Assembly: GCA_041917295.1 (NCBI GenBank)
Contig: JAYRXX010000073.1
Location: forward strand, 80,922 to 144,921
Direction of reading: 5' to 3'
From: JADKHR01 sp041917295
GTDB lineage: Bacteria; Elusimicrobiota; Elusimicrobia; FEN-1173
Length of the DNA stretch: 64,000 bases
Positions within the stretch are counted from its first letter, which is position 1; every line of letters starts with the position of its first letter. Under the pieces are notes generated by a model. The model did not search any database. It saw nothing but the letters and a program-made list of their open reading frames with translations, and was not told the DNA's origin. Position numbers and translations under genes: made by a program. Positions 17,815 through 26,395 of the stretch are shown one piece after another.

Positions 17815-17911
17815 GGGCCTGCTCCTTATTTTGTCTGGATCAGTCGAGTCGCCAAACCAGACGAACTGAACCAAAAGCGGTCGTTTGTTTTTATTTATGG
17901 GCAACAAGAAA

Positions 17912-17938
17912 CCCGCGGTTTAGCAACAAACCGTGGGG
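17912..17938 (-). other. Second hairpin downstream of the terminator
   Basis: A ten-pair stem with one mismatch (CCCACGGTTT against AAACCGCGGG) around a six-base loop, followed on the minus strand by TTTCTTG. It lies between the terminator and the thioredoxin-like gene and may be a second terminator or a leader structure. Confidence 0.45.
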
Positions 17939-17942
17939 GACG

Positions 17943-17988
17943 AAAAAGGCTTCTGGAGTTACGCCACAAAGACGTAACCCCAGGAGCC
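17943..17988 (-). terminator. Rho-independent terminator after the His-rich protein gene
   Basis: Immediately after the stop codon of the His-rich gene the minus strand forms a long hairpin: GGCTCCTGGGGTTACG, a nine-base loop, then CGTAACTCCAGAAGCC, with two mismatched pairs, followed directly by TTTTT. It separates that gene from the downstream metal cluster. Confidence 0.8.
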
Positions 17989-18435
17989 TCAGGAGATAGG
18001 AGGTGCTCGAGGAGAGGAGGGCTTAAAAAGGACGGAACGCCCGGGTGGACCGGTGGGGTCCTGGGCAAAAAGCGTGTAAGATCCATCCCGATAAAAAATA
18101 GCTAATGAATGCGGCGATATGATTGGGACAATCGCCGTTGGGCCGACCCCATCCAGCGTTAAGCGTGATAAGACGGGCAGAGCGGCGAAATTTTGGGTGA
18201 GTTTTGTGCAACAGGGGTCGGTTTCCCCGGAAGAGGGCTGATGGTTTGAAGAGGCGCCGTGATCGTGGCTGTGTCCATCTGAACCATGACTGCCCTCCGC
18301 CGACGAAGCGAAAGTTGAAGCATGGTGCCCTTCACCAGTAACCGCCGCATACACAAGGCAGTAGCTGGAGAGGCTTGTGTAAGCAAGAGCCATGAACATG
18401 GCTACCGATCGGATTAAAAGCGAACGATGCCTCAT
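17989..18435 (-). CDS. Small exported His-rich protein with CC motif
   Basis: 148 residues: signal peptide or anchor (about residues 10-32), then a His-rich segment (GSDGHSHDHG) and DPCCTKL. The C-terminal region is low in recognisable motifs and ends in a Pro-rich tail. The first residues (MRHRSLLIRS) start at ATG 18435, which has no strong SD. It lies at the head of the cluster and is followed by a terminator. The overall style (signal, Cys/His motif, Pro-rich end) resembles the protein at 25029-25301 at the head of the second pump operon. Its function is unknown; metal binding is inferred from His content. Confidence 0.6.
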   Translation of the reverse strand: MRHRSLLIRSVAMFMALAYTSLSSYCLVYAAVTGEGHHASTFASSAEGSHGSDGHSHDHGASSNHQPSSGETDPCCTKLTQNFAALPVLSRLTLDGVGPTAIVPIISPHSLAIFYRDGSYTLFAQDPTGPPGRSVLFKPSSPRAPPIS

Positions 18436-18488
18436 AATGGGTCTATTTTGACATTTTTCGGAAACCGGCGCAAACCGATGCTCACTTC

Positions 18489-18509
18489 GGAGGGGGCGAC
18501 GGCCCCTCC
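18489..18509. other. GC-rich hairpin between operons
   Basis: Inverted repeat GGAGGGG / CCCCTCC with a short loop, just after the DUF3147-like gene. It has no U tract, so it may be a weak terminator or a transcript-end stabiliser. Confidence 0.4.
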
Positions 18510-18531
18510 CTCGTACAAATGCCACGGAGTT

Positions 18532-18873
18532 TTACCTGCGCCACTTCAAAAGTGAAAGCGCCAGACCATAGAGCGTCAGCATGATCCCTAAGCCGGCGGT
18601 CATGGAGGCCGAAAAGGACCAGCGCGCCTTGGTGATAAGAGCTGCGAAGACGGGAAAAAAAGCGAGAGATGGCAAGACCAGCCAGAAAACGCTCATTGAG
18701 AGTTCAGCAGCCTTTTGCGGGCTGCGAGTCTCCACATATAACCAGATTAACGCGAGAACGGTCGTTAAGGGCAAAGAGGCCAAAAGGCCGCCAAAGAGGG
18801 CGTTCCTCTTCGAGAGTTCAGAAACCGTTGCGATGAGAACAGCGCTTATTAACGTTTTTAAAAGGAAATACAT
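18532..18873 (-). CDS. DUF3147-like small membrane protein
   Basis: 113 residues with four predicted hydrophobic segments. The opening MYFLLKTLISAVLIATVSELSK and the GGLLASLPLTTVLALIWLY stretch are typical of the DUF3147 family of unknown function. ATG 18873 has AGGAGGGG just upstream. It is the last gene of the second pump operon, eight bases after the DsrE-like gene. Confidence 0.75.
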   Translation of the reverse strand: MYFLLKTLISAVLIATVSELSKRNALFGGLLASLPLTTVLALIWLYVETRSPQKAAELSMSVFWLVLPSLAFFPVFAALITKARWSFSASMTAGLGIMLTLYGLALSLLKWRR

Positions 18874-18881
18874 GTCCCCTC

Positions 18882-19232
18882 CTAAAAAGATAGGACTTTC
18901 TCGCATTCATTGACCCAACTGGCCAAATCCATCATGGTGCCGGGCCACTGAGCATTTATCAGGGCGCCTTTGCCAATGCCGCAACGGTTGATGCAGGTAG
19001 TGCAAAGCTTCACCGTCGCGCCCTTCTTCTCCAAGTCCTGAAGCATGGCCCCCAGGTCGAACTCCGCCGCTTCGGGCTTGGAGTCTTTGCGGGCCAGGTC
19101 CACGGCGTCGTTCATTAAAAGAATCCGCACATCGGATTTCAGGTCCAGCCCTGCCTGGGCCAAGCGCAGTGCGTTCCAGGTCACGTCCGTCCCGTCGTAG
19201 GGGCGGCGATTAAAGATGAGAAGCCACTTCAT
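18882..19232 (-). CDS. DsrE-like sulfur-relay family protein
   Basis: 116 residues of the DsrE/F fold (KWLLIFNRRPYDGTDVTWNALRLA; LKSDVRILLMNDAV). Two or three Cys occur in the segment KLCTTCINRCGIGKG, the position of the active Cys in this superfamily. ATG 19232 has AAGGAGG ahead and overlaps the stop of the CDF-like gene (ATGA). DsrE-family proteins carry sulfur or act in peroxide/metal stress; a role linking metal export with persulfide chemistry is inference. Confidence 0.82.
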   Translation of the reverse strand: MKWLLIFNRRPYDGTDVTWNALRLAQAGLDLKSDVRILLMNDAVDLARKDSKPEAAEFDLGAMLQDLEKKGATVKLCTTCINRCGIGKGALINAQWPGTMMDLASWVNECEKVLSF

Positions 19233-19852
19233 GGATTGCCTCCTTCGTACTTCAACTCGCGGCGGGCCTCCTTCAAGATGCCGACTGAGGAAAATAGGAT
19301 CATCGCGGCGATGGCCCCTCCCATTATGACATCCGGCCAGGGGGAGCCGAGCCAACGAACCAGCACGGCGGCAAGCATGACGCCAACGTTGCGGATGACG
19401 TCGTTGCGGGAGCAAAGCCAAGTGGAGCGCATGTTAATGTCGTCACTCCTGTGCTTGTAGAGTAGGACGAGACAGAAGGTGTTAGCGACCATAGCCGCAA
19501 GTCCGATTATTCCCATTCCACTGGCGGAGGGGATGACGCCAGTAAAGGCGTGGCGAATTGTTTGCGCCAGGACACCCCCACCCAGAAGCATCATCACCAG
19601 ACCCTTCAGAAATGCGGCACGCGCTTTCCAAAGTGGCCCTCGGTCAATCACATACAAGCTGACAGCATAGACCAGGGCGTCCTCAAGCATGTCCATGGAG
19701 TCGCCCAGAAGCGCTACAGAATGAAAAAACAGTCCGCCCACCGCCTCCGCAACGAACATGACGAGGTTGATGGCCAGGACGATTTTGAGGACGCGAACGT
19801 GGTCATCCCGGCGATGCGAGGGAAAACAAATATCATCGTGACACGAACTCAA
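19229..19852 (-). CDS. CDF-like cation transporter (membrane domain only)
   Basis: 207 residues of a cation diffusion facilitator. The metal-site helices appear as LLGDSMDMLEDALVYA and SRNDVIRNVGV, and about six transmembrane helices are present. The C-terminal cytoplasmic ferredoxin-like domain is absent, so it is shorter than typical zinc exporters (about 300 residues). TTG 19852 overlapping the upstream stop has GGAGG ahead and is preferred; an in-frame GTG at 19870 is the alternative. Position in the pump operon suggests it exports the same metal to the periplasm for the RND pump. Confidence 0.8.
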   Translation of the reverse strand: MSSCHDDICFPSHRRDDHVRVLKIVLAINLVMFVAEAVGGLFFHSVALLGDSMDMLEDALVYAVSLYVIDRGPLWKARAAFLKGLVMMLLGGGVLAQTIRHAFTGVIPSASGMGIIGLAAMVANTFCLVLLYKHRSDDINMRSTWLCSRNDVIRNVGVMLAAVLVRWLGSPWPDVIMGGAIAAMILFSSVGILKEARRELKYEGGNP

Positions 19853-20049
19853 AGACGGCCTCCGCAGCACTTTTTATGTTTCTTTCCGCTGCCGCAGGGA
19901 CAAGATTCGTTCCGTCCGGTTTTGGTGCTCAAAGGGGCAACCTCCCGCCCAGCGGCTCGTAAACGCAGGCGATTTAATTCTGGCCGGTGTCGCCGAATCC
20001 AGTCCCGCCTTGCCAGGGAGTCGTGGACGTCTACGCCTTCCTTCCGCAT
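19849..20049 (-). CDS. SEC-C motif protein
   Basis: At least 66 residues ending in a SEC-C zinc motif (RNESCPCGSGKKHKKCC). ATG 20049 has no good SD. The frame is open further upstream with protein-like sequence (GWLGTLRILLDRR) to the PII stop, where a CTG overlaps that stop as CTGA, so the real protein may be about 98 residues with a non-ATG start. The SEC-C motif binds zinc and is known from SecA. Here the motif lies at the C-terminus of a small operon protein, and its function is unknown. Confidence 0.65.
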   Translation of the reverse strand: MRKEGVDVHDSLARRDWIRRHRPELNRLRLRAAGREVAPLSTKTGRNESCPCGSGKKHKKCCGGRL

Positions 20050-20141
20050 CTGTTCCAGAAAGGACCCCGCCTCCCCCCGGGATCGACGGTCTAGAAGGAT
20101 GCGCAGGGTTCCAAGCCAACCGCGGATCGACCGAATAAGGG

Positions 20142-20483
20142 TCAGATGGCTCTGTCGCCTCTCTCGCCGGTGCTGATCTTGAGGACCTCGGCCACATCGT
20201 AAACAAAGATTTTACCGTCTCCAGGGCTGCCCGTATGTGCCGCCTTAAGGATAATTTCCGAAACCTCTTTCCAAGCACCATCCGGGACAACGATCTCCAG
20301 TTTCGCTTTGGGGGCGTAGTCCACGGACTCGTGTTCGATTTTGTTTTTGGCGTCCTTGGCGCGACTTTTTCCGAATCCTTTGACCTCGGAGACGGTGACC
20401 CCCGGGAGGCCGGGGTGCGATTTCAAGGCGAGAATGACCTTGGTGAGCATGGAAGGCTGGATGATGGCTTTGATTTCTTTCAT
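20142..20483 (-). CDS. PII-family signalling protein of the metal-efflux type
   Basis: 113 residues with the PII fold: MKEIKAIIQPSMLTKVILAL, T-loop start EVKGFGKSRAK, APKAKLEIVV, and a C-terminal TGSPGDGKIFVYDV (B/C-loop). The T-loop lacks the uridylylated Tyr of GlnB (YRGAEY); the corresponding segment is KIEHESVDY. The gene follows the CzcA-like gene by 12 bases with AAAGGAGG. PII proteins linked to heavy-metal RND pumps form a known subgroup distinct from nitrogen regulators. A direct role in pump control or metal sensing is inferred. Confidence 0.87.
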   Translation of the reverse strand: MKEIKAIIQPSMLTKVILALKSHPGLPGVTVSEVKGFGKSRAKDAKNKIEHESVDYAPKAKLEIVVPDGAWKEVSEIILKAAHTGSPGDGKIFVYDVAEVLKISTGERGDRAI

Positions 20484-20495
20484 GGGCGTCCTCCT

Positions 20496-23400
20496 TTAAA
20501 TTTCGATTTCTTGGGCCTGCATTTTCTTTTCCACCAAACTGTAGAGCGCGGGAAGAACTAGGAGCGTGAGCAGAGTGGCGGTCACAAGGCCCCCGATCAC
20601 AACAGTGGCGAGAGGCCTTTGCACTTCCGCGCCGATACCTGTATTCAACGCCATGGGGATAAAACCCAGACTGGCCACGAGCGCTGTCATAATGACGGGA
20701 CGCAATCGAACCAAGCACCCCTCCCGCGCCGCCTCAACCGATGAAGCCCCCTGAACGCGAAGCTGGTTAAAAAATGTCACCAGCACCATGCCATTCAAGA
20801 TCGCGATGCCCATAAGCGCAATGAACCCCACCGACGCCGAAACACTCAACGGAATCCCTCGAAGCGCCAAGGAGAAAATGCCGCCCGTCAACGCCAGTGG
20901 GATGCACGTGTATACCAACACCGCTTGACGCAGGGTGCCGAAGGCTCGCCAGAGGATGAGGAGGATGCCCAAGAGAACCACCGGAACAATCAACGCGAGC
21001 TTTTTTCGGGCGCGTTCCAGATTTTTAAATTGCCCGCCCCAAGACATGGAATATCCCTCAGGAAGTTTGACTTCGCGCTCGATGGCGGCGCGGGCTTCCG
21101 TGACGTAGCTCGAGATGTCGCGCTCGCCCAGAAATACGGCGACCGCCGCGTAACGCTGGCTGTAGTGGTGGGCGATCGTGGTGACCTCGTCTTTGCTCTC
21201 GAAGTCGGCCACTTTATGCAACGGGACGGACCCGCCCTCCATTCCCACCGGGAGAGATTTAATGGTTTCAATATTTTCCCGGTGTTCCTCCTCCACGCGC
21301 ATGACGATGGGGAATTTCCATTGTTGTTCGTAAAAACTTCCAACCTCGTGCCCGGCCATGGCGGTCTCGAGAAGACGGTTGACGTTGTGGATGTCCAACC
21401 CATATCGGGCGATGGCCCCGTAGTTGGGCCGGGCGCTCAAGACCGGACTTTTACGCAGCGCGGTCAAAGCGTCCATCTCGGCTTCCTCGGTGCCGGGAAT
21501 CTTTTCTAGAACGGCGATTGATTTCTCCAAAAGCTCAATCAAGACCGGCAACTCCTTGCCGTAAATCCGCAGACTTACGTCGGCGCGACTGCCCTCCAAT
21601 ATTTCCATAAAACGCATCTCGATGGGCTGGTTTTCGCTGACTTCCTGGCCCGGAACTTCTTTTTCAAGAACCTCCTGCATGGCCGCGTAAAGCTCGGCTT
21701 TGGTCCGCCTCCGCCCGTCAATTTCGGGCCACTGGGAGTGGTCTTTCTTAAGCATCACAAAAGTATCCGACAAATGAACACCCATGGGGTCCGTAGCGGA
21801 CTCGGGCGTGCCGATGCGGGAAAAAACCAGCTCAACCTCGGGGAATTTTGCAATGACGCGGTCGCTCAGCTTCTGCATGTCGAGCGAGGCGTCCACGCCG
21901 ATGTCGGAGGATCGCGTGAAGTTGACAACCATGTCGCCCTCATCCAGCGGCGGCATGAAGTCGGCCCCCAGCCGACGGTAAACCAGGAATGAAAGAACAA
22001 ATAAAAGCGCGGCAGGGACAAGGACAAACACGGGGCGCTTTAAGCTGACATCGAGAACCGGTTTATAGAGGCTCAAGAGAACACGGTAAACCAAATTCTC
22101 TTTTTTCTTGCCGTCGTGGGCGGGCGCATGGAGAAAGAGATAAGCGACCACAGGCATGAGAAACACCGCCACCAGGAGCGACGCGCCCAAAGCCATGAGC
22201 ACCGTCACCGCCATCGGGTGATAGAGTTTGCCCTCCACTCCCTCCAGGGAAAGGATGGGAACATAGACCAGCATAATGATGAGCAAACCCAGTGTGACCG
22301 GCTTGACCACTTCCTTGGCGGCGTCCAAGAATAGACTTAGCCGCTCCTGGGGCCCGAGAGGCCCCTTGTGTTCTTCCAGGCGCCTCAATGCATTTTCGAT
22401 CATGACCACCGCGCCGTCCACCAAAAGGCCAAAGTCGATGGCGCCCAAACTCATCAGACTTGCGGAAACGCCGAACCACCGCATGCCGATGGCGCCGAAC
22501 AGCATCGAAAGCGGAATGGCCAGGGAAACGAAGAGCGCGGCACGGAAGTTGCCCAGAATGAGCAACAGCACCGCCACCACAAGCGCGGCCCCTTCAGCCA
22601 GGTTTTTCATCACGGTTTTTAGTGTGGCGTTGACAAGGTAGGTCCGGCTGTAAAGGAGGTCCAATTGCATATCGGGGGGTAACGGCGCCTCTTTAAGAGC
22701 CTGCTCGGCGTCCAGAGACACCCGCCGGGAATTGGCGCCGGAGAGCATCAACACCGTTCCCAAAACCGTTTGCTCACCGTTGTAGGTCGCCCCGCCCATC
22801 CTCTGTGAGTAGTCTTCCCGAACATCCGCCACTTGAGAAAGGGCCAGGGGTTTTCCCCGCACATCGAGTTTGATGGGAAGCCCGCGGATTTCGTCCAAAC
22901 TTTGCAGACGCCCGGAGGTTCGAACAATCACTTGTCGGCCCTTGGGTTGAATATAGCCGCCGCCCGAGTTTTCTCCAACCCCTTCCAGCCGTTCCGTGAG
23001 TTGCTCGATGGTAACTCCATACCGCTCCAGTTTTTCAGGGTGAAGTTCGATGTGGATTTCCTTCTTGTAGCCGCCGGTGGAGTCCACTTCGGCGACATTT
23101 TTGACGGATCGCTTAAGATATGGGGCAATGACAAAATCCTGAATGGTGCGGAGGTTAAGCAATCTTTCCGTTTCCGGTTTGGCCGCCAAGGGGGTCCCGG
23201 GTTTTGCCACAACGGCGTACATCACCACTTCACCCAACCCCGTGCTGATGGGGGCCAACTCAGGGGAAAGACCTTTTGGCAGTTCCCCCGCGGCGCCTTG
23301 AAGCCGCTCGGCCACTTGTTGGCGCGCCCAGTAAATATCGGTCCCATCCTCAAAAATCACGACCACCTGGGAAAGGCCGTATTTGGACAGAGAGCGGACA

Positions 23401-23639
23401 TCCTTGACCTCCGCGATGCCGCTCATGTCTGTTTCTATGGGGAAGGAAACGGTCTTTTCGATCTGCTCCGGGTCCAGAGCGCCGGTCTTTGTGTTGACCA
23501 CCACCTGCACGGGGGTGATGTCGGGAACGGCATCAACCGGGGTCTTGGCGACGGCGTAGATGCCCACACCAGCGCCCAGGGCAAAAAACATCACAACGGT
23601 CAGTCGGTTCTTAAAAATCCATTCCAAAAGGCGTGTCAT
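20496..23639 (-). CDS. czcA: CzcA-family heavy-metal RND efflux pump
   Basis: 1047-residue inner-membrane pump. The TM4 signature DFGLLVDGAVVMIEN (402-416) is the DFGxxxDGA pattern of HME1/HME2 exporters for Co, Zn, Cd or Ni, in contrast to the Cu/Ag pattern of the other pump in this window. ATG 23639 has AAGGAG ahead and follows the channel gene by ten bases. No adaptor (CzcB) gene is present in this operon. The downstream PII-like, SEC-C, CDF-like and DsrE-like genes share the transcript. Divalent-metal specificity is inferred from the signature. Confidence 0.95.
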   Translation of the reverse strand: MTRLLEWIFKNRLTVVMFFALGAGVGIYAVAKTPVDAVPDITPVQVVVNTKTGALDPEQIEKTVSFPIETDMSGIAEVKDVRSLSKYGLSQVVVIFEDGTDIYWARQQVAERLQGAAGELPKGLSPELAPISTGLGEVVMYAVVAKPGTPLAAKPETERLLNLRTIQDFVIAPYLKRSVKNVAEVDSTGGYKKEIHIELHPEKLERYGVTIEQLTERLEGVGENSGGGYIQPKGRQVIVRTSGRLQSLDEIRGLPIKLDVRGKPLALSQVADVREDYSQRMGGATYNGEQTVLGTVLMLSGANSRRVSLDAEQALKEAPLPPDMQLDLLYSRTYLVNATLKTVMKNLAEGAALVVAVLLLILGNFRAALFVSLAIPLSMLFGAIGMRWFGVSASLMSLGAIDFGLLVDGAVVMIENALRRLEEHKGPLGPQERLSLFLDAAKEVVKPVTLGLLIIMLVYVPILSLEGVEGKLYHPMAVTVLMALGASLLVAVFLMPVVAYLFLHAPAHDGKKKENLVYRVLLSLYKPVLDVSLKRPVFVLVPAALLFVLSFLVYRRLGADFMPPLDEGDMVVNFTRSSDIGVDASLDMQKLSDRVIAKFPEVELVFSRIGTPESATDPMGVHLSDTFVMLKKDHSQWPEIDGRRRTKAELYAAMQEVLEKEVPGQEVSENQPIEMRFMEILEGSRADVSLRIYGKELPVLIELLEKSIAVLEKIPGTEEAEMDALTALRKSPVLSARPNYGAIARYGLDIHNVNRLLETAMAGHEVGSFYEQQWKFPIVMRVEEEHRENIETIKSLPVGMEGGSVPLHKVADFESKDEVTTIAHHYSQRYAAVAVFLGERDISSYVTEARAAIEREVKLPEGYSMSWGGQFKNLERARKKLALIVPVVLLGILLILWRAFGTLRQAVLVYTCIPLALTGGIFSLALRGIPLSVSASVGFIALMGIAILNGMVLVTFFNQLRVQGASSVEAAREGCLVRLRPVIMTALVASLGFIPMALNTGIGAEVQRPLATVVIGGLVTATLLTLLVLPALYSLVEKKMQAQEIEI

Positions 23640-23649
23640 GATATTCTCC

Positions 23650-24933
23650 TTAAAACGATTCGAGTTGTTTCAGCGGCTCCGGTTCGCCGATGAGCGACAT
23701 GTAGTGGGCCATCGCAGCCGCGAAGTCACGCTGGGCGTCCAGCACACGAACATAGGTTTCCGCGGTGGAACCATCGAGTTCCAAAAAAGTTAAAAGATCC
23801 ACTTGGCCCTTGCGGAAACCATTTTCCGCCTCTCCCAGCTGCGTCTCCAACTCGGCGATCAGACTTTTGGGATACTGTTGGATGGTCTGACGAGCCGCCT
23901 CGATCTCGACTAAGAGCCTGAGCATTTCCGCTTTTTGTTTTTGCTCCTCAAAACCCAGCTGCTTTTCTTCAGCGACCCTCTTTTGTTCCGCGCTCCTGAT
24001 TCCAGCTCGATACAGGTTCCAGGAGGGAAGCGCCAGGCTTAAACCAAGACCGTATTCTTTCTCGGTTTCGCCGGCACGGGTCTCATCGTAAGAAGCGCCA
24101 ATGGAGGGGTCCGGCAATTTGATCTTAGACGCCAATGCCTTTTCAAGTTCAGCACTTTTAACGGCAAGTTTTTGAACTCGTAAGTCGGGATTATTCTTCA
24201 AAAGCTGTGGCAGTGCGTTGTTTTTGTCCAATCCTTTCTCTCCCGAAAACCAGGGGACGTCGATGTCGGGATATTCCCCTGATTCCAGAGGGACGTAAAT
24301 CTTGAGGCTCTCATAGGAACCTTCGAAGTGAGCTTTACTCTGAATGGCGTCGGAAGAGAGGTTGTTGAGATGGTTACGCACGATGCGGCTCTCCGCCTTT
24401 CGCTGGGGGGTCGGGAACACCCGGCCCGATAAATAGTCTTGAATCAACTCAAAACGCATTTGGCGCTTTCCCGCAAACGCAGCCTTCCGCTGGTTGGTGG
24501 TGTAGTCGTAGGCAAGCTGAACAACATCGAGGGTGATTTGAGTCTGCATTGCCTCACGACGGATTTTCCAGGATTCCGATTCCAAATCGAGAAGGTCACC
24601 TTGAAGGCCAAGCTTGCCCAGAAGGGGAAGGGGTTGAGCCAATGAAAATCCACGCGTTGGCCCCCTGACAGAATCCACTTTTTTTCTGCCGGCGGACAAA
24701 TCCAATGAAAGTCCCGGCCAGGCGCGCGCCTGTGAGGCGGAAAAACGCGTTTGCTGGATGCGGGCATCTTGCGATCCGAGGAGTTGTGAATTTTTGAGGG
24801 CCACACCGACGAGATCGCCGAGCGTGCGTTTGCCCCCCATGGGACTTTTTTCTTGCGCCTGAACGTGGCCAATGGCCGACAGAAGCCAAAAGGACAAAAG
24901 CAAAAACCTGGAATAATAATTGAATGACGACAT
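23650..24933 (-). CDS. czcC: CzcC/TolC-like outer-membrane efflux protein
   Basis: 427 residues: signal peptide (HVQAQ), OEP-type repeats (LGDLVGVALKNSQLLGSQ) and long helical hairpins. ATG 24933 has AAGGAG five bases upstream. It directly precedes the CzcA-like pump. A tripartite exporter needs a periplasmic adaptor, and none is encoded here. Confidence 0.88.
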   Translation of the reverse strand: MSSFNYYSRFLLLSFWLLSAIGHVQAQEKSPMGGKRTLGDLVGVALKNSQLLGSQDARIQQTRFSASQARAWPGLSLDLSAGRKKVDSVRGPTRGFSLAQPLPLLGKLGLQGDLLDLESESWKIRREAMQTQITLDVVQLAYDYTTNQRKAAFAGKRQMRFELIQDYLSGRVFPTPQRKAESRIVRNHLNNLSSDAIQSKAHFEGSYESLKIYVPLESGEYPDIDVPWFSGEKGLDKNNALPQLLKNNPDLRVQKLAVKSAELEKALASKIKLPDPSIGASYDETRAGETEKEYGLGLSLALPSWNLYRAGIRSAEQKRVAEEKQLGFEEQKQKAEMLRLLVEIEAARQTIQQYPKSLIAELETQLGEAENGFRKGQVDLLTFLELDGSTAETYVRVLDAQRDFAAAMAHYMSLIGEPEPLKQLESF

Positions 24934-25028
24934 GAATGCTCCTTCGTGAGAAAATAGAACCGGCCTGGGCGCACCGATTAAACTGATGGCCGACGCTCAA
25001 AGCGCGTCTATGAAACTGAAGCGGTGCG

Positions 25029-25301
25029 TTAAGCGGAGAGGCGAGGGGGGTGGAAAATAGAGTGTTGCAGGAGAAGCGGGGGAGTGACAAAACTGTCAGG
25101 AACAATAATCTTGGGCGGCGCAACAACAACCGTGTGGGATGGCCCTCTGGGAACAATGTGAGGCCCGCAAGATTCATGGCAATTGCTCGACTGGGCAACC
25201 TGAGAATCCTGGTATCCCGCCAGGTCCGCCAAGCCGTCATAAACCACCAATCCCAACAAGACCACGCAGAGGAACTTGAAGAACCTGGTTTTAGCTTTCA
25301 C
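25029..25301 (-). CDS. Small exported Cys-containing protein ahead of the pump operon
   Basis: 90 residues: hydrophobic N-terminus (FFKFLCVVLLGLVVYDGLADL), then NCHESCGPH and a Val/Pro-rich tail ending in HPPRLSA. GTG 25301 is the start; no clear SD is seen. Small exported proteins with a Cys motif often precede CzcC genes. The CHxxC could bind metal. It resembles in layout the His-rich protein at 17989-18435. Confidence 0.6.
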   Translation of the reverse strand: MKAKTRFFKFLCVVLLGLVVYDGLADLAGYQDSQVAQSSNCHESCGPHIVPRGPSHTVVVAPPKIIVPDSFVTPPLLLQHSIFHPPRLSA

Positions 25302-25414
25302 AGTTTACGCAGTGTACAAAATTATTTGCGCCGTGATTTTAGATTTCGCCACGCGGACTGTCCGCCCAGTTGTAGTTTGTTAACTGCCCAACGAATCTGC
25401 GACAATTAATCGCA
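25302..25414. promoter_or_regulatory. Divergent intergenic region with palindrome
   Basis: Divergent promoter space between the second pump operon and the rightward gene at 25415. It contains the 13-bp palindrome GCGGACTGTCCGC at 25353-25365, a plausible operator. No promoter elements can be named with confidence. Confidence 0.35.
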
Positions 25415-26029
25415 ATGCCAACGATTGAACAGTCCCTCGAAAAAGGCAAAAACCTTCAAGAGTTCATTTCCTCAACGGTTTATGGGGGCAGGGCCTCGTT
25501 TATCAACGAACAGAAAAACATCATTTTGCTTGCATATTTCGATTTGGCGATGGAACACCATCACTCGATTTTCCTCCTAATCATTCAGAAAAACTTTGGG
25601 TCGGCGTTCGCCTTGTTACGCCCCTTGGTTGAAATCGTCTTCCGCGCGCATTGGGTGACCGGTTGCGCTTCTCAAATTCAAATTGATCGGATTCACAAAG
25701 ATGAAAACTTCAGGTTCCCACGACCTAAGCAGATCTCTGCCTGTCTCGATACTGTTTTCAAAGCGGACGTTTTTTTTAGCACTTGGAAAAAGAGCGCCTG
25801 GGGCCCGTTAAATGATTTTGTCCACTCCGGTCTTTTGGCGTTGGGACGCCGGTTCTCCGGGCACAACGTACAACCAAATTATTCCGAATCGGAAATAGCT
25901 GAGGCTGTGCGTTTCTCCAATGCTTCACTAATTTTGTTGGGTAAAATGTTTTTTACCCATTTTAATCGGACTGACGATGCAAAAGCGATTGAATCCTTCT
26001 TGGAACCAGATCCCCTCGAGCCCCAGTAA
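25415..26029 (+). CDS. Hypothetical protein at the prophage border
   Basis: 204 residues, soluble and helix-rich, with AMEHHHSIFLLI, FALLRPLVEIVFRAHW and DFVHSG segments. It resembles unnamed conserved bacterial proteins of about 200 residues with an HxxxR/DFVHSG pattern, but no function is known to me. It is on the plus strand, ends three bases before the last prophage gene, and converges with it. It could be chromosomal or a phage-carried accessory gene. Confidence 0.7.
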   Translation: MPTIEQSLEKGKNLQEFISSTVYGGRASFINEQKNIILLAYFDLAMEHHHSIFLLIIQKNFGSAFALLRPLVEIVFRAHWVTGCASQIQIDRIHKDENFRFPRPKQISACLDTVFKADVFFSTWKKSAWGPLNDFVHSGLLALGRRFSGHNVQPNYSESEIAEAVRFSNASLILLGKMFFTHFNRTDDAKAIESFLEPDPLEPQ

Positions 26030-26032
26030 GGA

Positions 26033-26287
26033 TTACAACCACTCCAATTTCAAACGCACCTTTGCCCAGTTGAGCGCGGTCGCGATGGCACCGGTGACCA
26101 TGATGGTGGCCCCAGCTTCCAGTTTCGCCATGTCAACCGTGACCCCCAGGCCCTGGAGAACCGTCGCCACTTTGACCGAAGTCAGAAGGCCGATCAGGGC
26201 CGCCACCGCCGCTTTAACGCCCTTCTTGACCCCTCTGCTCAGAATCCATCCTGTGAACAGCCCGCTGATTTTGTCCTTTAGTCCCAT
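26033..26287 (-). CDS. Holin-like small membrane protein
   Basis: 84 residues with hydrophobic helices (VAALIGLLTSV, ATIMVTGAIATAL) and charged ends. It lies after the endolysin gene and has AAGGAGGAATCAC ahead of ATG. It is probably a holin or phage membrane protein. Confidence 0.6.
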   Translation of the reverse strand: MGLKDKISGLFTGWILSRGVKKGVKAAVAALIGLLTSVKVATVLQGLGVTVDMAKLEAGATIMVTGAIATALNWAKVRLKLEWL

Positions 26288-26395
26288 GTGATTCCTCCTT
26301 GTTTGGTTTTGAAAAAGTCGGCAGAACGATCTTGATCGTGAGGAACCGGAGGAAGAATTTCCATCCGCCCTCTTTCAGTCGATCGAGAACCCGCA

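Noticed and set aside
25310..26060. Left copy of the tRNA-Asn end as attachment site
   Set aside because: I found no match to the tRNA 3' sequence near the left border; serine recombinases can use cores too short to see.
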